A stretch of 64,000 bases of DNA from Ensifer adhaerens (GCF_001270265.1 NZ_LGAP01000010.1:121673-185672), one strand, 5' to 3'. Numbered from the stretch's first letter, positions 54,428-63,604 are shown. Numbers and translations are program-made. The notes: generated from the sequence alone by a model not told the origin.

Positions 54428-54994
54428 TCATGTCACTACCCGAAGCGCGATCCTGGCGAGGGTCTTGAGTTCTCCTAGTCCCGCGCCGCCGCGCGCAGCG
54501 ATACGGATGCCGGCGACATTCGCGAAGAGGAAATCGGCAGCCTCTTCCGTGGAGACCGTTGCGTCCAGATCCCCTTCCGCCTGAGCCTCGCTGATGCGTT
54601 GCTTGGCGGCATGCTTCAATCGCCGGTCAGCAGCCTGATGAATTGCCGTAAGGTCAGGTCGGCTCTGGCCGAACTCGCAGACCGAGTTCACGCCAAGACA
54701 GGCCTGGGAAGCATTTTCAACCACTCGCTCCATCATCGCCCGGATGCCGTCCTGGGCACGCGGCGCACCGCGCAGCATGGCGATGTGGGCATCCGTTTCC
54801 GTGGCGGCGTAGCGTTCCACAGCAAGGCAGTAGAGCTTCCACTTGTCGCCAAACGTATCATAAAGACTCTGCCGGCCAATTTTCATCGCACGTACGAGCA
54901 TATGGGTGGACGTGCCCTCGAAACCGTGTTCGCGAAACACCTCGATGGCGTCGTCCAGCGCCTGCTCTCTATCGAATTCCTTTGTCCTTGCCAT
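54428..54994 (-). CDS. TetR family regulator of the quinone oxidoreductase locus
   Basis: 188 residues. The N-terminal helix-turn-helix is G-T-S-T-H-M-L-V-R-A-M-K-I-G-R-Q-S-L-Y-D-T-F, with S-L-Y-D-T-F closing it. The C-terminal part has the TetR_C pattern with C-L-G-V-N-S-V and F-A-N-V-A-G-I-R. It is upstream of and on the same strand as the oxidoreductase gene, 51 bases away. Two matching operators flank it, so autorepression plus control of the oxidoreductase, and perhaps of the divergent MBL gene, is expected. Cys residues in the effector domain might sense quinones or electrophiles. Confidence 0.88.
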   Translation of the reverse strand: MARTKEFDREQALDDAIEVFREHGFEGTSTHMLVRAMKIGRQSLYDTFGDKWKLYCLAVERYAATETDAHIAMLRGAPRAQDGIRAMMERVVENASQACLGVNSVCEFGQSRPDLTAIHQAADRRLKHAAKQRISEAQAEGDLDATVSTEEAADFLFANVAGIRIAARGGAGLGELKTLARIALRVVT

Positions 54995-55010
54995 GTGTGT
55001 GAGTTAGGTA

Positions 55011-55032
55011 TTCTGGAACGATCTGTCAAGAA
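55011..55032. promoter_or_regulatory. TetR operator copy B, before tetR
   Basis: TTCTGGAA-CGATCT-GTCAAGAA on the plus strand is the inverse of copy A (54386-54407). It lies 17 bases upstream of the tetR ATG at 54994. On the minus strand its TTGACA with TAACTC 17 bases on could be the tetR promoter, so the site covers it. Confidence 0.6.
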
Positions 55033-55147
55033 AAGAACATAGCGAACGCTCGGATATCTTTAGTGCTTCGATAATGCCGATCGGAGCTGTGGGCAGCACC
55101 CGAATTGGATAGAGTGGTCCGATGCATCTTCAGAAGGGACTGCTTCC

Positions 55148-56113
55148 ATGAAAGCCGTCGCTACGGCAGAGGTCATCTTTCTGGTCGACAACGCGACCGA
55201 CAGTCTCTCGTCGAATCCTGCCTTCGTCGAGACCGAGTTCGCCAGCCATCGCCGTCGCGGGATGCGATGGCTGTCCGGGAAATGCCTGTGCTGCGCCGCG
55301 CATGGGCTTTCCTGCTTGATCACCGCCCGGACCGGACCCTCCAGCCGCACGCTGCTGTTCGACACCGGGCCCGAGGAATGGGTGTTTGAGCGCAACGTGG
55401 TCCGGCTCGGCGTCGATCTCGGGGAAGTTGGCGCAGTGATACTTTCGCATGGTCACTGGGATCATGGGGGTGCGATGCCGCGCGCCCTCCAGATGATCAC
55501 AATGGGCAATGGCGGGCAGCACGTCCCGACCTACATGCATCCCGATATGTTCGCCTTGCGCGCGACCAAATCCGCTGACGGGCAGTTTCGACCGATGGAG
55601 CTGGTGCCGAGCGTCGATGTCCTGTCCGGAAACGGCGCCGATGTCATTGTTACCCGAGACGAGCAGTTGCTTTTTGACGAAACGTTCTATGTGAGCGGCG
55701 AAATCCCGCGCGTGACCCGGTTCGAACGCGGGTTTCCCGGCCAATATCGCCAGACCGCGGCAGGCAGTTGGGAACTGGACGAGGTAATGCCGGACGAGCG
55801 TTTCGTGGCGATCAACGTGGCCGACAAGGGGCAAGTCGTCTTCACCGCCTGTTCGCACGCCGGCCTGATCAACGTTCTGACGCACGCCCAGGCACGGTTT
55901 CCGGATATCCCGCTTTATGGCGTGTTTGGCGGCCCCCACCTCTCCGGGATCACCGAGCCAATTATCCCGGAGACGGTCGAAGCGCTGGCGCAGTTTGACC
56001 TGCAATTGATATCACCGGGGCACTGCACGGGCTGGCGCGCCGTGAGCGCACTGGCCGCCGCGTATGGCGAGAGGGTCGTCCCATCCGCGGTCGGCAAGAC
56101 GTTCATGCTTTGA
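55148..56113 (+). CDS. Metallo-beta-lactamase-fold hydrolase (MJ0301-like group)
   Basis: 321 residues. The metal motif is S-H-G-H-W-D-H-G-G (HxHxDH), with further ligands in T-A-C-S-H-A-G and the final G-H-C-T-G. The N-terminal V-D-N-A-T-D and the large insertions are of the group once called beta-lactamase-domain protein near dihydropteroate genes; substrates are unknown. There are many Met and Cys residues and no signal peptide. It is divergent from tetR and could share operator copy B. Confidence 0.8.
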   Translation: MKAVATAEVIFLVDNATDSLSSNPAFVETEFASHRRRGMRWLSGKCLCCAAHGLSCLITARTGPSSRTLLFDTGPEEWVFERNVVRLGVDLGEVGAVILSHGHWDHGGAMPRALQMITMGNGGQHVPTYMHPDMFALRATKSADGQFRPMELVPSVDVLSGNGADVIVTRDEQLLFDETFYVSGEIPRVTRFERGFPGQYRQTAAGSWELDEVMPDERFVAINVADKGQVVFTACSHAGLINVLTHAQARFPDIPLYGVFGGPHLSGITEPIIPETVEALAQFDLQLISPGHCTGWRAVSALAAAYGERVVPSAVGKTFML

Positions 56114-56556
56114 CGCCCTCCTGTGGCGCAGAGCTAATACTGGCTATCGGCCGCTTGCGACCCCGATGACAACGCCGGGCATGTCCCGTGGTGGCCTTTG
56201 CGGACGATGGCAAGCGAGTGCGACAACTCCAGCCGAACGCGAATTGACCAAACATCGTCCCGGATCGGCGCCCTTGAGAGCGCCGGGGCCCTCGGCGACA
56301 CGCCCTAATTAGCAAGGGATCTAACCAGCTTTCACCAGGTTGGCGCCGGGCCGTTCTAACGAGGCCGGATGGCCACTTCTGGAACTGGTCGTTCCGGGAT
56401 GAGTGCGTCCACACGGTGTTGGAGTTGGAGCTCATTGAGGAGTATAATTTGGAGTCACAACACTAGATTACGAGCGGAATACGAGCAGAAAACCGCATTG
56501 CCCTTTTTCTCCTCCCGCTCGCAAGGCGGGGAGGCCCATGCTTTCGGGAGGAAGAG
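56114..56556. other. Intergenic region upstream of the TRAP operon
   Basis: About 440 bases. It has TTGGAG-like short repeats around 56418-56455 and a direct repeat TACGAGCGGAA/TACGAGCAGAA at 56465-56490. These might be regulator sites. No gene is supported; GGGAGGAAGAG serves the dctP start. Confidence 0.35.
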
Positions 56557-57699
56557 ATGAAACGCAGATCCCAGATCAGGGGAAGCACATCGCGCCGCAA
56601 ATTCTTAAGCGGTGCCGCCTTGGCCGGTGCGGCGATGATCGCGTCACCAAGCGTCGTCAAAGCACAGGGCCCGGTCAACCTGCGCTTCCAGAGCACATGG
56701 CCCTCCAAGGATATCTTCCACGAATTCGCGCTCGATTTCGCCAAGAAGGTCAACGACATGACCGGCGGCGACCTGAAGATCGAGGTGCTGCCGGCGGGCG
56801 CCGTCGTGCCCGCCTTCGGCCTGCTCGACGCGGTGTCGCAGGGGACGCTCGACGGTGGCCACGGCGTGGTCGTTTACCATTACGGAAAACAGACGGCGCT
56901 AGCGCTATGGGGCTCTGGTCCGGGCTTCGCCATGGACGCGAACATGCTGCTCGCCTGGCACAAATACGGCGGCGGCAAGGAGCTGCTGGCAAAGCTCTAT
57001 GACTCTATCGGCGCCAGTGTCGTTTCGTTCCTTTACGGGCCGATGCCGACACAGCCGCTTGGCTGGTTCAAGAAACCCATAGCCAAGGCCGAGGATCTCC
57101 AGGGATTGAAATTCCGCACCGTCGGCATCTCGATCGATGTCTTCACCGCGCTCGGTGCCGCGGTGACCGCGCTGCCTGGCGGCGAAATCGTCTCGGGGTT
57201 GGACCGTGGCCTGATTGACGCGGCCGAGTTCAACAATGCCTCGTCAGACCGGGTGCTCGGTTTCCCGGATGTCTCGAAGATCTGCATGCTGCAAAGCTAT
57301 CACCAGAATGCGGAGCAGTTCGAGGTCATGTTCAACAAAGCGAAGTATGACGGCCTGCCAGGTCAGATGAAGGCAATCATCACCAATGCCGCCGAGGCCG
57401 CTTCGCAGGATATGCACTGGAAGGCGATCGACCGCTACTCGAAAGACTATGTGGAGATGCAGACGACCGACAAGGTCAAGTTCTACAGGACGCCGGAGGC
57501 GATCCTCAAGAAGCAGCTCGAGGTCTATGACGAGGTGGTGAAGAAGAAAGCGGCGGAAAACCCGCTGTTCAAGGAAGTCATAAGCTCCCAGATCGCCTTT
57601 GCCGAGCGAGCAACGCGATGGGAGCAGGACACCGTCGTCGGCCGGCGGATGGCCTTTGACCACTACTTCGGGCAGGACGGCGTGGCGAAGGAGTTCTGA
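56557..57699 (+). CDS. TRAP transporter periplasmic solute-binding protein (DctP family)
   Basis: 380 residues. The N-terminus has a twin-arginine-type signal S-R-R-K-F-L-S-G with cleavage near V-K-A-Q, followed by V-N-L-R-F-Q-S-T-W-P-S-K-D-I-F-H. The DctP fold continues with G-L-K-F-R-T-V-G and the substrate-pairing Arg in it. The W-P-S-K group is typical of alpha-keto acid or mannitol/aromatic-acid type TRAP proteins. Its product works with the two membrane proteins encoded next. The ligand is unknown. Confidence 0.9.
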   Translation: MKRRSQIRGSTSRRKFLSGAALAGAAMIASPSVVKAQGPVNLRFQSTWPSKDIFHEFALDFAKKVNDMTGGDLKIEVLPAGAVVPAFGLLDAVSQGTLDGGHGVVVYHYGKQTALALWGSGPGFAMDANMLLAWHKYGGGKELLAKLYDSIGASVVSFLYGPMPTQPLGWFKKPIAKAEDLQGLKFRTVGISIDVFTALGAAVTALPGGEIVSGLDRGLIDAAEFNNASSDRVLGFPDVSKICMLQSYHQNAEQFEVMFNKAKYDGLPGQMKAIITNAAEAASQDMHWKAIDRYSKDYVEMQTTDKVKFYRTPEAILKKQLEVYDEVVKKKAAENPLFKEVISSQIAFAERATRWEQDTVVGRRMAFDHYFGQDGVAKEF

Positions 57700-57813
57700 C
57701 ATGTAAATCCGGGCCGGCAGGCATTGTCGGCCTAATCCGGCGATGCTTCGCGATCGGCTCCAATTGAGATAGGCGGGAGCCCACGGCGTCTCTCGCCATT
57801 TCCGGGGGCAACC

Positions 57814-58482
57814 GTGAACGTTCAGCACTTTTTGCTCAGGGTCGATGCGATCAGCGTCTGGGTCGGAAAGGCTGCGGCCTGGCTGATCATCGGGCTGATG
57901 GCGCTCGTCTGCATCGAAGTTTTCAAGCGCTACATCATGAACATGCCGACGGCGTGGATATTTGACGCCAGCAACATGTTCTATGGCACGCTGTTCATGC
58001 TGGCCGGGGCCTATGCGCTGGCGCAGAATGCCCATGTGCGCGGCGATTTCCTCTACAGCTCGATGCGGCCGCGCACGCAGGCCGCCCTTGATCTCGCCCT
58101 CTACATCTTCTTCTTCCTGCCCGGTGTCGCAGCGCTCGTCTACGCGGGCTACGACTACGCCGCGCTCTCCTGGCGGATCGGCGAACACTCGACCGTCACG
58201 GCGGAGGGACCGCCGATCTACTATTTCAAGTCGGTCATTCCGGTGGCCGGCGCGCTCGTCATGCTGCAGGGCCTGGCTGAGATCGCGCGTTGCGTCATCT
58301 GCCTGAGGACGGGTGAATGGCCGGCTCGGCTGAAGGACGTTGAGGAGCTCGACGTGGTGGCCGAGCAGCTAGCGCACAGCGAACACATAGACGCGGAAAC
58401 CCGCGAGGCGGCGATCGGGCGCGCCCAGGAGATTGAGAGGGCGGCGCGGCAACGGGGCCTGGGGGGAGACATCGAGACGTGA
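57814..58482 (+). CDS. TRAP transporter small permease (DctQ family)
   Basis: 222 residues with a GTG start at 57814 behind GGGGGCAACC. Four membrane segments occur within residues about 10-170; a charged tail of about 50 residues follows. Family motif: Y-G-T-L-F-M-L-A-G-A-Y-A-L-A-Q-N-A-H-V-R-G-D. Its last codons overlap the large-permease start (GTGA). It lies 114 bases after dctP. Confidence 0.87.
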   Translation: MNVQHFLLRVDAISVWVGKAAAWLIIGLMALVCIEVFKRYIMNMPTAWIFDASNMFYGTLFMLAGAYALAQNAHVRGDFLYSSMRPRTQAALDLALYIFFFLPGVAALVYAGYDYAALSWRIGEHSTVTAEGPPIYYFKSVIPVAGALVMLQGLAEIARCVICLRTGEWPARLKDVEELDVVAEQLAHSEHIDAETREAAIGRAQEIERAARQRGLGGDIET

Positions 58483-60221
58483 GCGATCCGTTCCTTGGGC
58501 TGACGATGCTGGGGCTCATCGTCGTCGTCATCATAATGGGGTTCCCGACGGCCTTCACGCTGATGGGGCTGGGCATGCTCTTCGGCTTTTACGCTTTCTA
58601 CGATCCGGCCGAGCCCTGGATCGACAATCGCGTCTTCGACCTGATGGTTCAGCGCACCTATGGGGCGATGACCAACGACGTCCTGATCTCCATCCCGCTT
58701 TTCGTTCTCATGGGCTACGTAATGGAGCGCGGTGCGCTGGTCGACAAGATGTTCTACAGCATCCAGCTTTCCTTCCGGCGGGTGCCTGCGTCGCTTGCCG
58801 TTGCGGCGCTCATCGTCTGCACCTTCTGGGGTATTGCCAGCGGCCTCGTGGGTGCTGTGGTGGTGCTGATGGGCGTCATCGCGATGAACCCGATGCTGCG
58901 CGCCGGCTACGACGTGAAACTCGCGTCGGGCGTCATCACCGCCGGCGGCACGCTGGGCATTCTGATCCCACCATCGGTGATGATCATCGTCTACGCGGCG
59001 GTCGCGGGGCAGTCGGTCGTCAAGCTCTATGCCGCCGCGATATTCCCCGGCTTTTTCCTCGCGCTCCTCTATCTCGCCTATATTCTCGGCTGGGCGATGA
59101 TCAATCCGAAAATCGCGCCCGCCTTGCCAGAGGAGCAGACAAGAGTTCCAGTGCCCGCCTGGATGAGGAGCTTTGAGGCGCTCTATTCGCGCAACATGCC
59201 AGCCGGGCTGCTTGTCGCGCTGTTCTCGCCGTCGCGGGCGATGGCGCTCGATACGGGCGAGGGGCCGCTCACCTATTGGAAGCTGGTCAAGAATGCCTGC
59301 GCCGCGCTGGTGCCTTTCTCGCTGACGGCGGTCACCCTGGCTCTCGCGTGGTGGTATGTCGTCATCCATCCGCAGGCATCGGCGGAGATGGAAGCGCCGG
59401 AAGGACTGGAGCAGCTCGGCGCGTCAGCGGCTGATGCTGGACCAGCGGCGGTAAACGGGCCTCCGACCAGTTTCTACGTCTCGTTCGCCGTCATTGCCGT
59501 GATTGCTGCGGCGGTGCTCGCCCGCTACTACCGCAACATGAGCGCCGATCGGCTTCAGGTCGTGAAGCTTCTGGTCTCCTCCGTGATGCCGCTCGGCATT
59601 CTTACCGTCGTCGTACTCGCCGTCATCCTGTTCGGGATCACGACTGCAACCGAATCCGCCGCGGTCGGTGCGGCCGGCGCTTTCCTGCTGGCCTTCCAGG
59701 CGCGAACACTCAACTGGAAGCGCACCAAGGAAGCGGTGTTCCTGACCGCGAAGACGACGGCAATGGTGTGCTGGCTCTTCGTCGGCTCGGCGCTCTTCTC
59801 CGGCGTTTTCGCGCTTCTCGGCGGCCAGGCGCTGATCGAGCAGTGGGTGCTGGCGCTTAATCTTACGCCCGTGCAGTTCATGATCCTGTCGCAGGCGATC
59901 ATCTTCATTCTCGGTTGGCCGCTGGAATGGACCGAGATCATCATCATCTTCGTACCGATCTTCCTGCCGATGCTAAGGCACTTCGATATCGATCCGATAC
60001 TCTGGGGCGTGCTCGTCTTCGTCAATCTGCAGGCGGCGTTCCTTTCGCCGCCGGTGGCAATGTCGGCCTATTATCTCAAAGGCGTCTCGCCACCGCACGT
60101 GACCCTCAACCAGATCTTCGCCGGCATGATGCCCTACATGCTGATCGTCATCCTCTGCATGCTCATCATGTATCTGTGGCCCGGCATCACGCTCTGGCTG
60201 CCGGACTACCTTTACGGCTAG
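58479..60221 (+). CDS. TRAP transporter large permease (DctM family), enlarged
   Basis: 580 residues, against about 430 for common DctM. The typical pattern is present: M-G-F-P-T-A-F-T-L-M-G, the region G-I-L-I-P-P-S-V-M-I-I-V-Y and the end G-V-L-V-F-V-N-L-Q-A-A-F-L-S-P-P-V. An insert of about 130-150 residues between residues 220 and 370 adds one or two extra membrane helices (A-A-L-V-P-F-S-L-T-A-V-T-L and S-F-Y-V-S-F-A-V-I-A-V). A GTG start overlaps the dctQ stop. The enlarged form pairs with the Q protein of 222 residues and is known in a TRAP subset. Confidence 0.88.
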   Translation: MSDPFLGLTMLGLIVVVIIMGFPTAFTLMGLGMLFGFYAFYDPAEPWIDNRVFDLMVQRTYGAMTNDVLISIPLFVLMGYVMERGALVDKMFYSIQLSFRRVPASLAVAALIVCTFWGIASGLVGAVVVLMGVIAMNPMLRAGYDVKLASGVITAGGTLGILIPPSVMIIVYAAVAGQSVVKLYAAAIFPGFFLALLYLAYILGWAMINPKIAPALPEEQTRVPVPAWMRSFEALYSRNMPAGLLVALFSPSRAMALDTGEGPLTYWKLVKNACAALVPFSLTAVTLALAWWYVVIHPQASAEMEAPEGLEQLGASAADAGPAAVNGPPTSFYVSFAVIAVIAAAVLARYYRNMSADRLQVVKLLVSSVMPLGILTVVVLAVILFGITTATESAAVGAAGAFLLAFQARTLNWKRTKEAVFLTAKTTAMVCWLFVGSALFSGVFALLGGQALIEQWVLALNLTPVQFMILSQAIIFILGWPLEWTEIIIIFVPIFLPMLRHFDIDPILWGVLVFVNLQAAFLSPPVAMSAYYLKGVSPPHVTLNQIFAGMMPYMLIVILCMLIMYLWPGITLWLPDYLYG

Positions 60222-60429
60222 AGACATTGCCGTCTGTGGCGGCCGCTACCGCAACCTTCATGCCAATGCCCTGTGATCTGAGGTTGCTCGGGCTTCATCT
60301 GCCGTGCCCAGGTGTCGGATGGCTATCCGAAAGTGACTGCATTTGGCGCACGGGTGCCGTCGGATAGCTGGTGAGCCAAAGTCTCGTTTCCACCCTCAGC
60401 TGACATCGGTCGCTTCATGGGCCTACAGC

Positions 60430-62022
60430 CTAGTAGCCCAACGCCATTCCATCCTTGCGGGGATCGGATCCTCCGATCAGGACGCCGCGCTCCCAGTCAA
60501 TCCGGATGGCCTGCGCCCCGCCAATGGCCCATTGGGGCGGCTGAACCTTGAAGCCACGCCGTTCCAGCTCGGCGCCGATGCGAGTGCGGACGGCTTCCTC
60601 GGCCTCAACCGTTGCGGTAGCGGGCAGTGGAAAGAGACGCGGCAGGTCAATGGCGGTCTGAAGATCGAGACCGCAATCGTAGAGCCGGGATAACAGATGA
60701 GCATGGCCCATGGCCTGGTAGTGGCCGCCCATCACTCCGAACGGCATGACGACGCGTCCACCCTCGGCGGCCATTCCCGGGATTATTGTATGCATCGGAC
60801 GCTTTCGGGGGCCGACTTCGTTGGGATGCCCTGCCACAAGCGAAAAGCTCTGGCCACGGTTGTGGAATAACACGCCCGAGCGCGGCGCCATCAGCCCGCT
60901 GCCATAGGAACTGAATATCGAATTGATGAAGCTGACCGCGTTGCGATCGCGATCCACCACGCAAAGATAGACGGTATCCTTGTGCTCGACCGTGTCGAAC
61001 GACGGCAGCGGATCCGTGGCCCGATCGAAGGAGATGCGACTGGCGAGGCGATCAGCAAGCGTGCTCGACAGCATGCGCTCGACGGCCACATCCGACCCAG
61101 ACGGATCGGCGACCATCGCGTCGCGCGCGGCGTAGGCGAGCCGTGTTGCCTCGAGGAGGAGATGCAGATCATCCGCGTCGAACGGGTCGTCGGACAGCGA
61201 GAAACGTGAGAGAATATTCAGGATCAGGAGGGCGACGACGCCCTGGCCATTCGGCGGGCACTCGTAGATGGTGCGGCCGCGATAGGTCGTGGAGATGGGT
61301 GTAACGTAGTCGCCTGCAGCGCTGGCGAAATCGCCGAGGGTATGATGGCCGCCGAGGTCGCGCAGATAGTTCACCATATCCTCGGCGCGGGCGCCGCGAT
61401 AGAAGGCGTCCCTGCCGTCGCGAGCGATCGCCTCGAGCGTCTCCGCGAGCAAGGGTTGGCGCTGGGTGCAGCCGACTGTCGGCGCCTCTCCCTTAACCAG
61501 GAAGGTGTCACGGGTGGTTGGATCGGCCGCCAGAAGATCGCGTTGCAGGCCGAGGTCGGCGGCGACACGGGGCGTCAGTGCGTAGCCCTCGCGTGCCATT
61601 GCGATTGCCGGCTGAAGGACCTCGGCCATCGGCATTCGGCCGAAGTCGCTCAAGAGGCGGCACCAGGCATCGACCGCTCCAGGAACCGTGACCGCATGAG
61701 GAGAAGAGCGCTCGATTGCAGTCACACCCTCAGCCCGCAATGCTTCGCGGGTCAGGGCGGCCGGCGTCCGGCCCGAGCCGTTATACGCGCGAATGTCGGT
61801 GGATCCTTCCACCGCTATCATTGCGAAACAGTCCCCGCCGACACCCGTCGAACCTGCCTCGACAACCGATTGAACCGCGACGGCCGCCACCGCCGCATCG
61901 ATGGCGTTGCCTCCTGCCTTCAGGACCTCTATGGCCGTCAGGGTTGAGGCCGGATGTGAGGTTGCCGCCATCCCGTGACGGGCAACGGCCAGCGACCGAC
62001 CAGGATCTTCGAAGTTGCGCAT
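60430..62022 (-). CDS. Gamma-glutamyltransferase family protein
   Basis: 530 residues from ATG 62022, with GGGGAA 5 bases upstream. The precursor contains the autocatalytic nucleophile Thr350 in E-H-K-D-T-V-Y-L, where maturation would cut. Other conserved parts are G-V-G-G-D-C-F-A near the N-terminus, A-Y-N-G-S-G-R-T-P, the late G-S-G-L-M-A-P-R-S-G, and M-G-G-H-Y-Q-A-M-G-H. No signal peptide is seen, so a cytoplasmic enzyme (hydrolase or transferase of gamma-glutamyl or similar amides) is likely. It is convergent with the TRAP operon. Confidence 0.9.
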   Translation of the reverse strand: MRNFEDPGRSLAVARHGMAATSHPASTLTAIEVLKAGGNAIDAAVAAVAVQSVVEAGSTGVGGDCFAMIAVEGSTDIRAYNGSGRTPAALTREALRAEGVTAIERSSPHAVTVPGAVDAWCRLLSDFGRMPMAEVLQPAIAMAREGYALTPRVAADLGLQRDLLAADPTTRDTFLVKGEAPTVGCTQRQPLLAETLEAIARDGRDAFYRGARAEDMVNYLRDLGGHHTLGDFASAAGDYVTPISTTYRGRTIYECPPNGQGVVALLILNILSRFSLSDDPFDADDLHLLLEATRLAYAARDAMVADPSGSDVAVERMLSSTLADRLASRISFDRATDPLPSFDTVEHKDTVYLCVVDRDRNAVSFINSIFSSYGSGLMAPRSGVLFHNRGQSFSLVAGHPNEVGPRKRPMHTIIPGMAAEGGRVVMPFGVMGGHYQAMGHAHLLSRLYDCGLDLQTAIDLPRLFPLPATATVEAEEAVRTRIGAELERRGFKVQPPQWAIGGAQAIRIDWERGVLIGGSDPRKDGMALGY

Positions 62023-62396
62023 GACGTTCCCCAAAGCTTTCCCCAGCCATCTGCTTAGACAGTCCCTGGGCACCAGCGTAAGCCAGACGTGACCTCATGC
62101 CAACGGTCGAGCAACGGTCCCACAAGGGCTTGAACAATCGAGCAAAGAATTCCCACCTTACCTGTCAACAGGCGCGCCGACCTCTCGAGATCCAACCAGT
62201 GTCGCAGCCACCGAATTCGCCGAAGATCGACCAGGCGTGACCTTGATTGAGCTTGCCTCGGCAAGAAGATGCAACGACCATCGGGCCGCTCGATCACCCC
62301 GCACCGTGCCGGGGTTAGAGCTGCCTCTTGCAAAACCACGGTCCCGGTGGATGATCGCGCGACCTCTCAACAACTGTCTGTCCCGCGACGATTGGC
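62023..62396. other. Intergenic region upstream of the gamma-glutamyltransferase
   Basis: About 370 bases. Both strands have only short frames. The 3' part probably belongs to the decayed LysR-type gene that is recognisable from 62397 on. Confidence 0.35.
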
Positions 62397-62727
62397 GTGC
62401 TGCCGGCGTTCCTGGGGCGTATTGGCCGCAAGTATCCCGATATCGAACTGCACATCTCAGCGGCTCGACCAACGACATCATCCGTGGACTGGAGAACGGC
62501 TATACCTGCGACGATACCTTCTCGCTGGTGTCGCTGGTCTTGGCATTGGCTTTGCCCCGGAATGGACGCTGGGTCTGCCCGGTCGCAATTTCCAGCTCCG
62601 CAAGGTGAGAGATGTCGACTTCAGGATCGGGCTTGGGGTCGCCTGGAGTAAGGACGGTCCAACGGCCGCGCATTACGATATCATCGATATCGCACGGTCA
62701 CAGGTCAGGTCGGGCAGGCGAGGGCGC
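62397..62727 (+). pseudogene. LysR-type regulator effector-domain relic
   Basis: Pieces in different frames read as one LysR-type domain. First, L-P-A-F-L-G-R-I-G-R-K-Y-P-D-I-E-L-H-I-S. After a frameshift, S-T-N-D-I-I-R-G-L-E-N-G. After an internal deletion, A-G-L-G-I-G-F-A-P-E-W-T, then F-R-I-G-L-G-V-A-W-S-K-D-G-P-T, then I-I-D-I-A-R-S. The final stop is lost (CGA for TGA). The DNA-binding part is gone. The end matches the relic at 48683-48772. It may once have regulated the adjacent gamma-glutamyltransferase. Confidence 0.6.
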
Positions 62728-62843
62728 GCGGTGCCGAGAGAGGTTGCCTATGGTGCGTCCCCTCGTTCGAGTGGAGCGGCTCGCCGGGGGGTAGTCTTCC
62801 GCAATTGGGTAGCAACTGCCACCAGACTCCAATCCACTGAACT

Positions 62844-62866
62844 CATAGGATCGTCGCGATCCTATG
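62844..62866. promoter_or_regulatory. Perfect hairpin/palindrome before a small reading frame
   Basis: CATAGGATCG-TCG-CGATCCTATG, a perfect 10-bp inverted repeat with a 3-base centre, 12 bases before the ATG at 62879. It may be an operator or a terminator of upstream transcription. Confidence 0.35.
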
Positions 62867-62878
62867 GAGTGGTTGCGT

Positions 62879-63019
62879 ATGGTTCTTGTAGCAGACGAGT
62901 TGAAGAAGAAACGGGCCGAGATCGGCCTCGGGATCGAGGAGATGCGGGCGCAGATCGCGGTGCTGGAACAGCAGCAGGCCGCATTCGACCTGGTCATCCA
63001 GGCCGACGAGCCGGACTAA
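62879..63019 (+). CDS. 46-residue coiled-coil reading frame
   Basis: ATG to TAA gives M-V-L-V-A-D-E-L-K-K-K-R-A-E-I-G-L, then I-E-E-M-R-A-Q-I-A-V-L-E-Q-Q-Q. A heptad-like pattern predicts a coiled coil. It resembles the N-terminus of longer rhizobial hypothetical proteins, so it may be a truncated gene. No good ribosome-binding site is seen. Confidence 0.35.
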   Translation: MVLVADELKKKRAEIGLGIEEMRAQIAVLEQQQAAFDLVIQADEPD

Positions 63020-63109
63020 AAGCCGATCTGCGAGCCGCTTGTCGCCCGTCGTTGCCGAAAGGGAGACGGAGAAAAGCAGATGGTGTCTCCGAGCTATTCA
63101 GAAGGGCTA

Positions 63110-63604
63110 TTAACGGCGAGACCAGTATTCTTCGTGGAGTTTCGCCGCCTCGGCCGCAAGCATGGGGCCGACGACTTCCGTTGGGCGCTGACCGGCGGCG
63201 AACACGATGTGGCAGGGGAGATCAAGCGTCGGATTTTCCTGGTTATCGCCTATCTGTTGTTTCATCTCTCTCTCGGACAGGCCAAACACGACGCGCCCTA
63301 TGCCTGCCCAATAGATCGCGCCTGAGCACATGGCGCAGGGCTCCGCGGATGTGTACATCGTGCATCCGGCGAGAAAATCCAAATCATAGGCTTTGCCGGC
63401 GCGCGTGGCGAGAAGCCGCTCCGCGTGGGCCGTGCGGTCGCCACCTTCCGAACTGTAGCCGTTGCACTGTTCCAGTAAAACATTGCCATCATGGTCGGCG
63501 AGAATTGAACCAAATGGGTGATCCCCGCCTTCGCGCGAACGCCGCGCCACATCGAAGGCCTTCCGCAAAAGTGACTCGTCATAGGGTCGTTTGGTGCCTG
63601 CCAT
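63110..63604 (-). CDS. Nucleoside/nucleobase deaminase, CDA superfamily
   Basis: 164 residues. The zinc site has T-A-H-A-E-R (His ligand and catalytic Glu) and P-C-A-M-C (two Cys ligands). The group includes guanine deaminase and tRNA adenosine deaminase; the Y-W-A-G-I-G-R-V-V-F-G after the second motif is typical of them. The end H-E-E-Y-W-S-R-R is a guanine-deaminase-like feature. It is the last complete gene before the window end. Substrate is not decided. Confidence 0.85.
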   Translation of the reverse strand: MAGTKRPYDESLLRKAFDVARRSREGGDHPFGSILADHDGNVLLEQCNGYSSEGGDRTAHAERLLATRAGKAYDLDFLAGCTMYTSAEPCAMCSGAIYWAGIGRVVFGLSEREMKQQIGDNQENPTLDLPCHIVFAAGQRPTEVVGPMLAAEAAKLHEEYWSRR

